A stretch of 64,000 nucleotides of DNA from Taudactylus pleione (taxonomy: Eukaryota > Chordata > Amphibia > Anura > Myobatrachidae): positions 1 to 64,000 of the forward strand of contig JAUIMM010001266.1 of the NCBI GenBank assembly GCA_031769625.1, read 5' to 3'. A model generated the notes under the pieces. It was not told where the DNA came from. It saw only the letters and a list, made by a program, of their open reading frames with translations, and searched no databases. Below are positions 23,720 to 37,184 of this stretch, in pieces (within the stretch, counting starts at the first letter, position 1; each line of letters opens with the position of its first letter). Both the position numbers and the translations under genes were made by a program.

Positions 23720-26700
23720 TGTGATATCTTCTTGTAACAAACACAGACAGCTCAAAATTTCACCAGATGAGTTGAAGACCAAGACCCACAGATATGATGT
23801 GTAATGTTTATTCTCCCATGTTGCATTTAAGAGAAAACAGCAAATGCTCGTTTTAGGCCAAGATGCTTTGAAAGCAATGGAAACAACAAAAGCGCATACT
23901 TTGTGATATCTCCTCTTGTAGCAAACACAGACAGCTCAAAATTTCACTGAATGTGTTGAAGACCAAGACCCACAAATGTGATGTGAAATGGTTTTTCTCC
24001 CATGTTGCGTTTAAGAGAAAACAGCAAATGCTCTTTTTTGGCCAAAATGCATTGAAAGCAATGGAAACAACAAAAGCGCATACTTTGTGATATCTCTTCT
24101 TGTAGCAAACACAGACAGCTCAAAATTTCACCGAATGTGTTGAAGACCAAGACCCACAAATGTGATGTGAAATGGTTTTTCTCCCATGTTGCATTTAAGA
24201 GAAAACAGCAAATGCTCGTTTTAGGCCAAAATGCATTGAAAGCAATGGAAACAACAAAAGCGCATACTTTGTGATATCTCCTCTTTTAACAAACACAGAC
24301 AGCTCAAAATTTCACAAAATGTGTTGAAGACCAAGACCCACAAATGTGATGTGAAATGTTTTTTCTCCCATGTTGTGTTTAAGAGAAAACAGCAAATGCT
24401 CGTTTTAGGCCAAAATGCATTGAAAGCAATGGAAACAACAAAAGCGCATACTTTGTGATATCTCCTCTTGTAGCAAACACAGACAGCTCAAAATTTCACG
24501 AAATGTGTTGAAGACCCAGACCCACAAATGAGATGTGAAATGGTTTTTCTCCCATGTTGCGTTTAAGAGAAAACAGCAAATGCTCGTTTTAGGCCAAAAT
24601 GCATTGAAAGCAATGGAAACAACAAAAGCGCATACTTTGTGATATCTTCTTGTAACAAACACAGACAGCTCAAAATTTCACCAGATGTGTTGAAGACCAA
24701 GACCCACAGATGTGATGTGAAATGTTTTTTCTCCCAAGTTGCATTTAAGAGAAAACAGCAAATGCTCGTTTTAGGCCAAAATGCATTGAATGCAATGGAA
24801 ACAACAAAAGCGCATACTTTGTGATATCTCCTCTTGTAGCAAACACAGAGAGCTCAAAATTTCACCGAATGTGTTGAAGACCAAGACCCTCAAATGTGAT
24901 GTGAAATGTTTTTTCTCCCATGTTGCGTTTAAGAGAAAACAGCAAATGCTCTTTTTTGGCCAAAATGCATTGAAAGCAATGGAAACAACAAAAGCGCATA
25001 CTTTGTGATATCTCTTCTTGTAGCAAACACAGACAGCTCAAAATTTCACCGAATGTGTTGAAGACCAAGACCCACAAATGTGATGTGAAATGGTTTTTCT
25101 CCAATGTTGCATTTAAGAGAAAACAGCAAATGCTCGTTTTAGGCAAAAATGCATTGAAAGCAATGGAAACAACAAAAGCGCATACTTTGTGATATCTCCT
25201 CTTTTAACAAACACAGACAGCTCAAAATTTCACAAAATGTGTTGAAGACCAAGACCCACAAATGTGATGTGAAATGTTTTTTCTCCCATGTTGTGTTTAA
25301 GAGAAAACAGCAAATGCTCGTTTTAGGCCAAAATGCATTGAAAGCAATGGAAACAACAAAAGCGCATACTTTGTGATATCTTCTTGTAACAAACACAGAC
25401 AGCTCAAAATTTCACCAGATGAGTTGAAGACCAAGACCCACAGATGTGATGTGTAATGTTTTTTCTCCCATGTTGCATTTAAGAGAAAACAGCAAATGCT
25501 CGTTTTAGGCCAAGATGCTTTGAAAGCAATGGAAACAACAAAAGCGCATACTTTGTGATATCTCCTCTTGTAGCAAACACAGACAGCTCAAAATTTCACT
25601 GAATGTGTTGAAGACCAAGACCCACAAATGTGATGTGAAATGGTTTTTCTCCCATGTTGCGTTTAAGAGAAAACAGCAAATGCTCTTTTTTGGCCAAAAT
25701 GCATTGAAAGCAATGGAAACAACAAAAGCGCATACTTTGTGATATCTCTTCTTGTAGCAAACACAGACAGCTCAAAATTTCACCGAATGTGTTGAAGACC
25801 AAGACCCACAAATGTGATGTGAAATGGTTTTTCTCCCATGTTGCATTTAAGAGAAAACAGCAAATGCTCGTTTTAGGCCAAAATGCATTGAAAGCAATGG
25901 AAACAACAAAAGCGCATACTTTGTGATATCTCCTCTTTTAACAAACACAGACAGCTCAAAATTTCACAAAATGTGTTGAAGACCAAGACCCACAAATGTG
26001 ATGTGAAATGTTTTTTCTCCCATGTTGTGTTTAAGAGAAAACAGCAAATGCTCGTTTCAGGCCAAAATGCATTGAAAGCAATGGAAACAACAAAAGCGCA
26101 TACTTTGTGATATCTCCTCTTGTAGCAAACACAGACAGCTCAAAATTTCACGAAATGTGTTGAAGACCCAGACCCACAAATGAGATGTGAAATGGTTTTT
26201 CTCCCATGTTGCGTTTAAGAGAAAACAGCAAATGCTCGTTTTAGGCCAAAATGCATTGAAAGCAATGGAAACAACAAAAGCGCATACTTTGTGATATCTT
26301 CTTGTAACAAACACAGACAGCTCAAAATTTCACCAGATGTGTTGAAGACCAAGACCCACAGATGTGATGTGAAATGTTTTTTCTCCCATGTTGCATTTAA
26401 GAGAAAACAGCAAATGCTCGTTTTAGGCCAAAATGCATTGAATGCAATGGAAACAACAAAAGCGCATACTTTGTGATATCTCCTCTTGTAGCAAACACAG
26501 AGAGCTCAAAATTTCACCGAATGTGTTGAAGACCAAGACCCTCAAATGTGATGTGAAATGTTTTTTCTCCCATGTTGCGTTTAAGAGAAAACAGCAAATG
26601 CTCTTTTTTGGCCAAAATGCATTGAAAGCAATGGAAACAACAAAAGCGCATACTTTGTGATATCTCTTCTTGTAGCAAACACAGACAGCTCAAAATTTCA

Positions 26701-27020
26701 CCGAATGTGTTGAAGACCAAGACCCACAAATGTGATGTGAAATGGTTTTTCTCCAATGTTGCATTTAAGAGAAAACAGCAAATGCTCGTTTTAGGCAAAA
26801 ATGCATTGAAAGCAATGGAAACAACAAAAGCGCATACTTTGTGATATCTCCTCTTTTAACAAACACAGACAGCTCAAAATTTCACAAAATGTGTTGAAGA
26901 CCAAGACCCACAAATGTGATGTGAAATGTTTTTTCTCCCATGTTGTGTTTAAGAGAAAACAGCAAATGCTCGTTTTAGGCCAAAATGCATTGAAAGCAAT
27001 GGAAACAACAAAAGCGCATA
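23720..27020. repeat. 1652-bp (9-monomer) tandem duplication
   Basis: Units of about 23.72-25.39 and 25.39-27.02 kb match at an offset of 1652 bp. The rare variant CCAGATGAGTTGAAG occurs at about 23763 and 25415 with GATGTGTAATG just after, and CCAAGATGCTTTG follows in both. The monomer at the junction (about 25.31-25.39 kb) carries TGTGTTTAAG at its left but the 2-nt deletion GATATCTTCTTG at its right, a combination not seen in the upstream unit. It is probably the exchange product. The duplication lies inside the larger 3122-bp duplication. Confidence 0.75.
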
Positions 27021-30000
27021 CTTTGTGATATCTCCTCTTGTAGCAAACACAGACAGCTCAAAATGTCACTGAAGGTGTTGAAGACCAAGTCCCACAAATG
27101 TGATGTGAAATGTTTTTTCACCCATGTTGTGTTTAAGAGAAACCACCAAATGCTCGTTTTAGGCCAAAATGCATTGAAAGCAATGGAAACAACAAAAGCG
27201 CATACTTTGTGATATCTCCTCTTGTAGCAAACACAGACAGCTCAAAATTTCACGAAATGTGTTGAAGACCAAGACCCACAAATGTGATGTGAAATGGTTT
27301 TTCTCCCATGTTGCATTTAAGAGAAAACAGCAAATGCTCGTTTTAGGCCAAAATGCATTGAAAGCAATGGAAACAACAAAAGCGCATACTTTGTGATATC
27401 TCCTCTTTTAACAAACACAGACAGCTCAAAATTTCACAAAATGTGTTGAAGACCAAGACCCACAAATGTGATGTGAAATGTTTTTTCTCCCATGTTGTGT
27501 TTAAGAGAAAACAGCAAATGCTCGTTTTAGGCCAAAATGCATTGAAAGCAATGGAAACAACAAAAGCGCATACTTTGTGATATCTCCTCTTGTAGCAAAC
27601 ACAGACAGCTCAAAATTTCACGAAATGTGTTGAAGACCCAGACCCACAAATGAGATGTGAAATGGTTTTTCTCCCATGTTGCGTTTAAGAGAAAACAGCA
27701 AATGCTCGTTTTAGGCCAAAATGCATTGAAAGCAATGGAAACAACAAAAGCGCATACTTTGTGATATCTTCTTGTAACAAACACAGACAGCTCAAAATTT
27801 CACTAGATGTGTTGAAGACCAAGACCCACAGATGTGATGTGAAATGTTTTTTCTCCCATGTTGCATTTAAGAGAAAACAGCAAATGCTCGTTTTAGGCCA
27901 AAATGCATTGAATGCAATGGAAACAACAAAAGCGCATACTTTGTGATATCTCCTCTTGTAGCAAACACAGAGAGCTCAAAATTTCACCGAATGTGTTGAA
28001 GACCAAGACCCTCAAATGTGATGTGAAATGTTTTTTCTCCCATGTTGCGTTTAAGAGAAAACAGCAAATGCTCTTTTTTGGCCAAAATGCATTGAAAGCA
28101 ATGGAAACAACAAAAGCGCATACTTTGTGATATCTCTTCTTGTAGCAAACACAGACAGCTCAAAATTTCACCGAATGTGTTGAAGACCAAGACCCACAAA
28201 TGTGATGTGAAATGGTTTTTCTCCAATGTTGCATTTAAGAGAAAACAGCAAATGCTCGTTTTAGGCAAAAATGCATTGAAAGCAATGGAAACAACAAAAG
28301 CGCATACTTTGTGATATCTCCTCTTTTAACAAACACAGACAGCTCAAAATTTCACAAAATGTGTTGAAGACCAAGACCCACAAATGTGATGTGAAATGTT
28401 TTTTCTCCCATGTTGTGTTTAAGAGAAAACAGCAAATGCTCGTTTTAGGCCAAAATGCATTGAAAGCAATGGAAACAACAAAAGCGCATACTTTGTGATA
28501 TCTTCTTGTAACAAACACAGACAGCTCAAAATTTCACCAGATGAGTTGAAGACCAAGACCCACAGATGTGATGTGTAATGTTTTTTCTCCCATGTTGCAT
28601 TTAAGAGAAAACAGCAAATGCTCGTTTTAGGCCAAGATGCTTTGAAAGCAATGGAAACAACAAAAGCGCATACTTTGTGATATCTCCTCTTGTAGCAAAC
28701 ACAGACAGCTCAAAATTTCACTGAATGTGTTGAAGACCAAGACCCACAAATGTGATGTGAAATGGTTTTTCTCCCATGTTGCGTTTAAGAGAAAACAGCA
28801 AATGCTCTTTTTTGGCCAAAATGCATTGAAAGCAATGGAAACAACAAAAGCGCATACTTTGTGATATCTCTTCTTGTAGCAAACACAGACAGCTCAAAAT
28901 TTCACCGAATGTGTTGAAGACCAAGACCCACAAATGTGATGTGAAATGGTTTTTCTCCCATGTTGCATTTAAGAGAAAACAGCAAATGCTCGTTTTAGGC
29001 CAAAATGCATTGAAAGCAATGGAAACAACAAAAGCGCATACTTTGTGATATCTCCTCTTTTAACAAACACAGACAGCTCAAAATTTCACAAAATGTGTTG
29101 AAGACCAAGACCCACAAATGTGATGTGAAATGTTTTTTCTCCCATGTTGTGTTTAAGAGAAAACAGCAAATGCTCGTTTCAGGCCAAAATGCATTGAAAG
29201 CAATGGAAACAACAAAAGCGCATACTTTGTGATATCTCCTCTTGTAGCAAACACAGACAGCTCAAAATTTCACGAAATGTGTTGAAGACCCAGACCCACA
29301 AATGAGATGTGAAATGGTTTTTCTCCCATGTTGCGTTTAAGAGAAAACAGCAAATGCTCGTTTTAGGCCAAAATGCATTGAAAGCAATGGAAACAACAAA
29401 AGCGCATACTTTGTGATATCTTCTTGTAACAAACACAGACAGCTCAAAATTTCACCAGATGTGTTGAAGACCAAGACCCACAGATGTGATGTGAAATGTT
29501 TTTTCTCCCATGTTGCATTTAAGAGAAAACAGCAAATGCTCGTTTTAGGCCAAAATGCATTGAATGCAATGGAAACAACAAAAGCGCATACTTTGTGATA
29601 TCTCCTCTTGTAGCAAACACAGAGAGCTCAAAATTTCACCGAATGTGTTGAAGACCAAGACCCTCAAATGTGATGTGAAATGTTTTTTCTCCCATGTTGC
29701 GTTTAAGAGAAAACAGCAAATGCTCTTTTTTGGCCAAAATGCATTGAAAGCAATGGAAACAACAAAAGCGCATACTTTGTGATATCTCTTCTTGTAGCAA
29801 ACACAGACAGCTCAAAATTTCACCGAATGTGTTGAAGACCAAGACCCACAAATGTGATGTGAAATGGTTTTTCTCCAATGTTGCATTTAAGAGAAAACAG
29901 CAAATGCTCGTTTTAGGCAAAAATGCATTGAAAGCAATGGAAACAACAAAAGCGCATACTTTGTGATATCTCCTCTTTTAACAAACACAGACAGCTCAAA

Positions 30001-30390
30001 ATTTCACAAAATGTGTTGAAGACCAAGACCCACAAATGTGATGTGAAATGTTTTTTCTCCCATGTTGTGTTTAAGAGAAAACAGCAAATGCTCGTTTTAG
30101 GCCAAAATGCATTGAAAGCAATGGAAACAACAAAAGCGCATACTTTGTGATATCTCCTCTTGTAGCAAACACAGACAGCTCAAAATTTCACTGAAGGTGT
30201 TGAAGACCAAGTCCCACAAATGTGATGTGAAATGTTTTTTCACCCATGTTGTGTTTAAGAGAAACCACCAAATGCTCGTTTTAGGCCAAAATGCATTGAA
30301 AGCAATGGAAACAACAAAAGCGCATACTTTGTGATATCTCCTCTTGTAGCAAACACAGACAGCTCAAAATTTCACGAAATGTGTTGAAGA
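24150..30390. repeat. 3122-bp (17-monomer) tandem duplication
   Basis: Copy 1 (about 24.15-27.27 kb) and copy 2 (about 27.27-30.39 kb) match at a constant offset of 3122 bp across all diagnostic variants. These include the rare CCAGATGAGTTG (25.42 and 28.54 kb), CTCCAATGTTG (25.10 and 28.22 kb), CTCGTTTCAGGCC (26.05 and 29.17 kb, offset in the same register) and CTGAAGGTG (27.07 and 30.19 kb). Few differences separate the copies (AAAATGTCACTG versus AAAATTTCACTG), so the event is recent. The junction monomer near 27255-27275 is chimeric (separate entry). Confidence 0.8.
27250..27300. repeat. Chimeric monomer at the 3122-bp duplication junction
   Basis: CACGAAATG elsewhere is almost always followed by ACCCAGACCC and AAATGAGATG. 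Here it is followed by ACCAAGACCC and AAATGTGATG, and then by the GCATTTAAG type found at the start of copy 1 (about 24.15 kb). The crossover therefore lies within GAAATGTGTTGAAGACC, where the two parents are identical. The equivalent position at the end of copy 2 (30.37 kb) retains the ACCCAGACCC form. Confidence 0.7.
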
Positions 30391-31384
30391 CCCAGACCCA
30401 CAAATGAGATGTGAAATGGTTTTTCTCCCATGTTGCGTTTAAGAGAAAACAGCAAATGCTCGTTTTAGGCCAAAATGCATTGAAAGCAATGGAAACAACA
30501 AAAGCGCATACTTTGTGATATCTCCTCTTGTAACAAACACAGACAGCTCAAAATTTCACCAAATGTGTTGAAGACCAAGACCCACAGATGTGATGTGAAA
30601 TGTTTTTTCTCCCATTTTGTGTTTAAGAGAATCCACCAAATGCTCCTTTTAGGCCAAAATGCATTGAAAGCAATGGAAACATCAAAAGCGCATACTTTGT
30701 GATATCTCCTCTTGTAGCAAACACAGACAGCTCAAAATTTCACGAAATGTGTTGAAGACCCAGACCCACAAATGAGATGTGAAATGGTTTTTCTCTCATG
30801 TTGCGTTTATGAGAAAACAGCAAATGCTCGTTTTTGGCCAAAATGCATTGAAAGCAATGGAAACAACAAAAGCACATACTTTGTGATATCTCCTCTTGTA
30901 GCAAACACAGACTGCTCAAAATTTCACCGAATGTGTTGAAGACCAAGACCCACAAATGTGATGTGAAATGGTTTTTCTCCCATGTTGCATTTAAGAGAAA
31001 ACAGCAAATGCTCTTTTTTGGCCAAAATGCATTGAAAGCAATGGAAACAACAAAAGCGCATACTTTGTGATATGTCCTCTTGTAGCAAACACAGACAGCT
31101 CAAAATTTCACGAAATGTGTTGAAGACCCAGACCCACAAATGAGATGTGAAATGGTTTTTCTCCCATGTTGCTTTTAAGAGAAAACAGCAAATGCTCGTT
31201 TTAGGCCAACATGCATTGAAAGCAATGGAAACAACAAAAGCGCATACTTTGTGATATCTCCTCTTGTAGCAAACACAGACAGCTCAAAATTTCACTGAAT
31301 GTGTTGAAGACCAAGACCCACAAATGTGATGTGAAATGTTTTTTCACCCATGTTGTGTTTAAGAGAAACCACCAAATGCTCGTT

Positions 31385-34300
31385 TTAGGCCAAAATGCAT
31401 TGAAAGCAATGGAAACAACAAAAGCGCATACTTTGTGATATCTCCTCTTGTAGCAAACACAGACAGCTCAAAATTTCACGAAATGTGTTGAAGACCCAGA
31501 CCCACAAATGAGATGTGAAATGGTTTTTCTCCCATGTTGCGTTTAAGAGAAAACAGCAAATGCTCGTTTTAGGCCAAAATGCATTGAAAGCAATGGAAAC
31601 AACAAAAGCGCATACTTTGTGATATCTTCTTGTAACAAACACAGACAGCTCAAAATTTCACCAAATGTGTTGAAGACCAAGACCCACAGATGTGATGTGA
31701 AATGTTTTTTCTCCCATGTTGCATTTAAGAGAAAACAGCAAATGCTCGTTTTAGGCCAAAATGCATTGAAAGCAATGGAAACAACAAAAGCGCATACTTT
31801 GTGATATCTCCTCTTGTAGCAAACACAGACAGCTCAAAATTTCACTGAATGTGTTGAAGACCAAGACCCACAAATGTGATGTGAAATGGTTTTTCTCCCA
31901 TGTTGCATTTAAGAGAAAACAGCAAATGCTCGTTTTAGGCCAAAATGCATTGAATGCAATGGAAACAACAAAAGCGCATACTTTGTGATATCTCCTCTTG
32001 TAGCAAACACAGACAGCTCAAAATTTCACCGAATGTGTTGAAGACCAAGACCCTCAAATGTGATGTGAAATGTTTTTTCTCCCATGTTGCGTTTAAGAGA
32101 AAACAGCAAATGCTCTTTTTTGGCCAAAATGCATTGAAAGCAATGGAAACAACAAAAGCGCATACTTTGTGATATCTCTTCTTGTAGCAAACACAGACAG
32201 CTCAAAATTTCACCAAATGTGTTGAAGACCAAGACCCACAAATGTGATGTGAAATGGTTTTTCTCCCATGTTGCATTTAAGAGAAAACAGCAAATGCTCG
32301 TTTTAGGCCAAAATGCATTGAAAGCAATGGAAACAACAAAAGCGCATACTTTGTGATATCTCCTCTTGTAGCAATCACAGACAGCTCAAAATTTCACCAA
32401 ATGTGTTGAAGACCAAGTCCCACAGATGTGATGTGAAATGGTTTTTCTCCCATGTTGCGTTTAAGAGAAAACAGCAATTGCTCGTTTTAGGCCAAAATGC
32501 ATTGAAAGCAATGGAAACAACAAAAGCGCATACTTTGTGATATCTCCTCTTGAAGCAAACACAGACATCTCAAAATTTCACTGAATGTGTTGAAGACCAA
32601 GACCCACAAATGTGATGTGAAATGGTTTCTCTCCCATGTTGCATTTAAGAGAAAACAGCAAATGCTCGTTTTAGGCCAAAATGCATTGAATGTAATGGAA
32701 ACAACAAAAGCGCATACTTTGTGATATCTCCTCTTGTAACAAACACAGACAGCTCAAAATTTCACCAAATGTGTTGAAGACCAAGACCCACAGATGTGAT
32801 GTGAAATGTTTTTTCTCCCATGTTGTGTTTAAGAGAAAACAGCAAATGCTCGTTTTAGGCCAAAATGCATTGAAAGCAATGGAAACAACAAAAGCGCATA
32901 CTTTGTGATATCTCCTCTTGTAACAAACACAGACAGCTCAAAATTTCACGAAATGTGTTGAAGACCCAGACCCACAAATGAGATGTGAAATGGTTTTTCT
33001 CCCATGTTGCGTTTAAGAGAAAACAGCAAATGCTCGTTTTAGGCCAAAATTCATTGAAAGCAATGGAAACAACAAAAGCGCATACTTTGTGATATCTTCT
33101 TGTAACAAACACAGACAGCTCAAAATTTCACCAGATGTGTTGAAGACCAAGACCCACAGATGTGATGTGAAATGTTTTTTCTCCCATGTTGCATTTAAGA
33201 GAAAACAGCAAATGCTCGTTTTAGGCCAAGATGCATTGAAAGCAATGGAAACAACAAAAGCGCATACTTTGTGATATCTCCTCTTGTAGCAAACACAGAC
33301 AGCTCAAAATTTCACTGAATGTGTTGAAGACCAAGACCCACAAATGTGATGTGAAATGGTTTTTCTCCCATGTTGCATTTAAGAGAAAACAGCAAATGCT
33401 CGTTTTAGGCCAAAATGCATTGAATGCAATGGAAACAACAAAAGCGCATACTTTGTGATATCTCCTCTTGTAGCAAACACAGAGAGCTCAAAATTTCACC
33501 GAATGTGTTGAAGACCAAGACCCTCAAATGTGATGTGAAATGATTTTTCTCCCATGTTGCGTTTAAGAGAAAACAGCAAATGCTCTTTTTTGGCCAAAAT
33601 GCATTGAAAGCAATGGAAACAACAAAAGCGCATACTTTGTGATATCTCTTCTTGTAGCAAACACAGACAGCTCAAAATTTCACCGAATGTGTTGAAGACC
33701 AAGACCCACAAATGTGATGTGAAATGGTTTTTCTCCCATGTTGCATTTAAGAGAAAACAGCAAATGCTCGTTTTAGGCCAAAATGCATTGAAAGCAATGG
33801 AAACAACAAAAGCGCATACTTTGTGATATCTCCTCTTTTAACAAACACAGACAGCTCAAAATTTCACAAAATGTGTTGAAGACCAAGATCCACAAATGTG
33901 ATGTGAAATGTTTTTTCTCCCATGTTGTGTTTAAGAGAAAACAGCAAATGCTCATTTTAGGCCAAAATGCATTGAAAGCAATGGAAACAACAAAAGCGTA
34001 TACTTTGTGATATCTCCTCTTGTAGCAAACACAGACAGCTCAAAATTTCACTGAATGTGTTGAAGACCAAGTCCCACAAATGTGATGTGAAATGTTTTTT
34101 CACCCATGTTGTGTTTAAGAGAAACCACCAAATGCTCGTTTTAGGCCAAAATGCATTGAAAGCAATGGAAACAACAAAAGCGCATACTTTGTGATATCTC
34201 CTCTTGTAGCAAACACAGACAGCTCAAAATTTCACGAAATGTGTTGAAGACCCAGACCCACAAATGAGATGTGAAATGGTTTTTCTCCCATGTTGCGTTT

Positions 34301-35720
34301 AAGAGAAAACAGCAAATGCTCGTTTTAGGCCAAAATGCATTGAAAGCAATGGAAACAACAAAAGCGCATACTTTGTGATATCTCCTCTTGTAACAAACAC
34401 AGACAGCTCAAAATTTCACCAAATGTGTTGAAGACCAAGACCCACAGATGTGATGTGAAATGTTTTTTCTCCCATGTTGTGTTTAAGAGAATCCACCAAA
34501 TGCTCCTTTTAGGCCAAAATGCATTGAAAGCAATGGAAACATCAAAAGCGCATACTTTGTGATATCTCCTCTTGTAGCAAACACAGACAGCTCAAAATTT
34601 CACGAAATGTGTTGAAGACCCAGACCCACAAATGAGATGTGAAATGGTTTTTCTCTCATGTTGCGTTTATGAGAAAACAGCAAATGCTCGTTTTTGGCCA
34701 AAATGCATTGAAAGCAATGGAAACAACAAAAGCACATACTTTGTGATATCTCCTCTTGTAGCAAACACAGACTGCTCAAAATTTCACCGAATGTGTTGAA
34801 GACCAAGACCCACAAATGTGATGTGAAATGGTTTTTCTCCCATGTTGCATTTAAGAGAAAAAAGCAAATGCTCGTTTTAGGCCAAAATGCATTGAAAGCA
34901 ATGGAAACAACAAAAGGGCATACTTTGTGATATCTCCTCTTGTAGCAAACACAGACAGCTCAAAATTTCACGAAATGTGTTGAAGACCCAGACCCACAAA
35001 TGAGATGTGAAATGGTTTTTCTCCCAAGTTGCTTTTAAGAGAAAACAGCAAATGCTCGTTTTAGGCCAAAATGCATTGAAAGCAATGGAAACAACAAAAG
35101 CGCATACTTTGTGATATCTTCTTGTAACAAACACAGACAGCTCAAAATTTCACCAGATGTGTTGAAGACCAAGACCCACAGATGTGATGTGAAATGTTTT
35201 TTCTCCCATGTTGCATTTAAGAGAAAACAGCAAATGCTCGTTTTAGGCCAAGATGCATTGAAAGCAATGGAAACAACAAAAGCGCATACTTTGTGATATC
35301 TCCTCTTGTAGCAAACACAGACAGCTCAAAATTTCACTGAATGTGTTGAAGACCAAGACCCACAAATGTGATGTGAAATGGTTTTTCTCCCATGTTGCAT
35401 TTAAGAGAAAACAGCAAATGCTCGTTTTAGGCCAAAATGCATTGAATGCAATGGAAACAACAAAAGCGCATACTTTGTGATATCTCCTCTTGTAGCAAAC
35501 ACAGAGAGCTCAAAATTTCACCGAATGTGTTGAAGACCAAGACCCTCAAATGTGATGTGAAATGTTTTTTCTCCCATGTTGCGTTTAAGAGAAAACAGCA
35601 AATGCTCTTTTTTAGCCAAAATGCATTGAAAGCAATGGAAAATGGAAACAACAAAAGCGCATACTTTGTGATATCTCTTCTTGTAGCAAACACAGACAGC
35701 TCAAAATTTCACCGAATGTG
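31385..35720. repeat. Last part of the left higher-order domain
   Basis: This region has a 6-monomer cassette start at 31.39 kb and further 2-nt-deletion monomers near 33.09 and 35.12 kb. The CTCTTTTTTGG monomers near 32.12 and 33.59 kb give way to a mutated last copy (CTCTTTTTTAGCC near 35.61 kb). The AGAATCCACC, TCTCTCATG and GACTGCTC group recurs at 30.6-30.95 and 34.5-34.8 kb (offset 3860 bp, 21 monomers). A 7-bp duplication (AATGGAA repeated) at about 35634-35647 makes the longest monomer found, about 191 bp. Confidence 0.75.
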
Positions 35721-36960
35721 TTGAAGACCAAGACCCACAAATGTGATGTGAAATGGTTTTTCTCCCATGTTGCATTTAAGAGAAAACAGCAAATGCTCGT
35801 TTTAGGCCAAAATGCATTGAAAGCAATGGAAACAACAAAAGCGCATACTTTGTGATATCTCCTCTTGTAACAAACACAGACAGCTCAACATTTCACAAAA
35901 TGTGTTGAAGACCAAGACCCACAAATGTGATGTGAAATGTTTTTTCTCCCATGTTGTGTTTAAGAGAAAACAGCAAATGCTCGTTTTAGGCCAAAATGCA
36001 TTGAAAGCAATGGAAACAACAAAAGCGCATACTTTGTGATATCTCCTCTTGTAGCAAACACAGACAGCTCAAAATTTCACTGAATGTGTTGAAGACCAAG
36101 TCCCACAAATGTGATGTGAAATGTTTTTTCACCCATGTTGTGTTTAAGAGAAACCACCAAATGCTCGTTTTAGGCCAAAATGCATTGAAAGCAATGGAAA
36201 CAACAAAAGCGCATACTTTGTGATATCTCCTCTTGTAGCAAACACAGACAGCTCAAAATTTCACGAAATGTGTTGAAGACCAAGACCCACAAATGAGATG
36301 TGAAATGGTTTTTCTCCCATGTTGCGTTTAAGAGAAAACAGCAAATGCTCGTTTTAGGCCAAAATGCATTGAAAGCAATGGAAACAACAAAAGCGCATAC
36401 TTTGTGATATCTCCTCTTGTAGCAAACACAGACAGCTCAAAATTTCACTGAATGTGTTGAAGACCAAGTCCCACAAATGTGATGTGAAATGTTTTTTCAC
36501 CCATGTTGTGTTTAAGAGAAACCACCAAATGCTCGTTTTAGGCCAAAATGCATTGAAAGCAATGGAAACAACAAAAGCGCATACTTTGTGATATCTCCTC
36601 TTGTAACAAACACAGACAGCTCAAAATTTCACCAAATGTGTTGAAGACCAAGACCCACAGATGTGATGTGAAATGTTTTTTCTCCCATGTTGTGTTTAAG
36701 AGAAACCATCAAATGCTCCTTTTAGGCCAAAATGCATTGAAAGCAATGGAAACATCAAAAGCGCATACTTTGTGATATCTCCTCTTGTAGCAAACACAGA
36801 CAGCTCAAAATTTCACGAAATGTGTTGAAGACCCAGACCCACAAATGAGATGTGAAATGGTATTTCTCTCATGTTGCGTTTATGAGAAAACAGCAAATGC
36901 TCGTTTTTGGCCAAAATGCATTGAAAGCAATGGAAACAAGAAAAGAACATACTTTGTGAT
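35720..36960. repeat. Transition between left and right higher-order domains
   Basis: The last CTCTTTTTTGG-class monomer ends near 35.7 kb and the first right-domain G monomer begins near 37.0 kb. Between them lie monomers shared by both domains: CAAAATG with TGTGTTT, CCAAGTCCC with AGAAACCACC, CGAAATG with AAATGAGATG, and AGAAACCATC with CTCCTTTTAGG. The stretch from about 36.06 kb onward is the left end of long-range matches to 54.28 kb (offset 18216 bp) and, from 36.63 kb, to 45.28 kb (offset 8651 bp). Confidence 0.65.
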
Positions 36961-36999
36961 ATCTCCTCTTGTAGCAAACACAGACAGCTCAAAATATCA

Positions 37000-37184
37000 C
37001 CAAATGTGTTGAAGACCAAGACCCACAAATGTGATGTGAAATGGTTTTTCTCCCATGTTGCGTTCAAGAGAAAAAAGCAAATGCTCGTTTTTAGGCCAAA
37101 ATGCATTGAAACCAATGGAAACCACAAAAGTGCCTACCTTTTGATATCTCCTCTTGTAGCAAACACCGATAGCTCAAAATTTCA
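37000..37184. repeat. Diverged 185-bp 'G' monomer, first copy
   Basis: This monomer has many private changes from the array consensus: AAAATATCAC before it, GCGTTCAAGAG, AAAAAAGC, an extra T in CTCGTTTTTAGGCC, GAAACCAATGGAAACCAC, AAAGTGCCTACC, TTTTGATATC and CACCGATAGC. The block recurs with few changes near 39.58, 42.71, 43.45, 45.66, 48.23, 49.52, 51.91, 55.22, 57.61, 61.11 and 62.40 kb. A truncated version sits near 40.31 kb. I found none left of 36.9 kb, so it is a clean marker of the right domain. Confidence 0.85.

Noticed and set aside
36813..37127. Possible exon-like feature in the G monomer, because it is more diverged than its neighbours
   Set aside because: Its changes do not keep a frame (it carries an extra T), and its copies vary at CTCG/CTCC and GTGCC/GTGCA without any coding pattern. 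It is a diverged monomer used as a domain marker.
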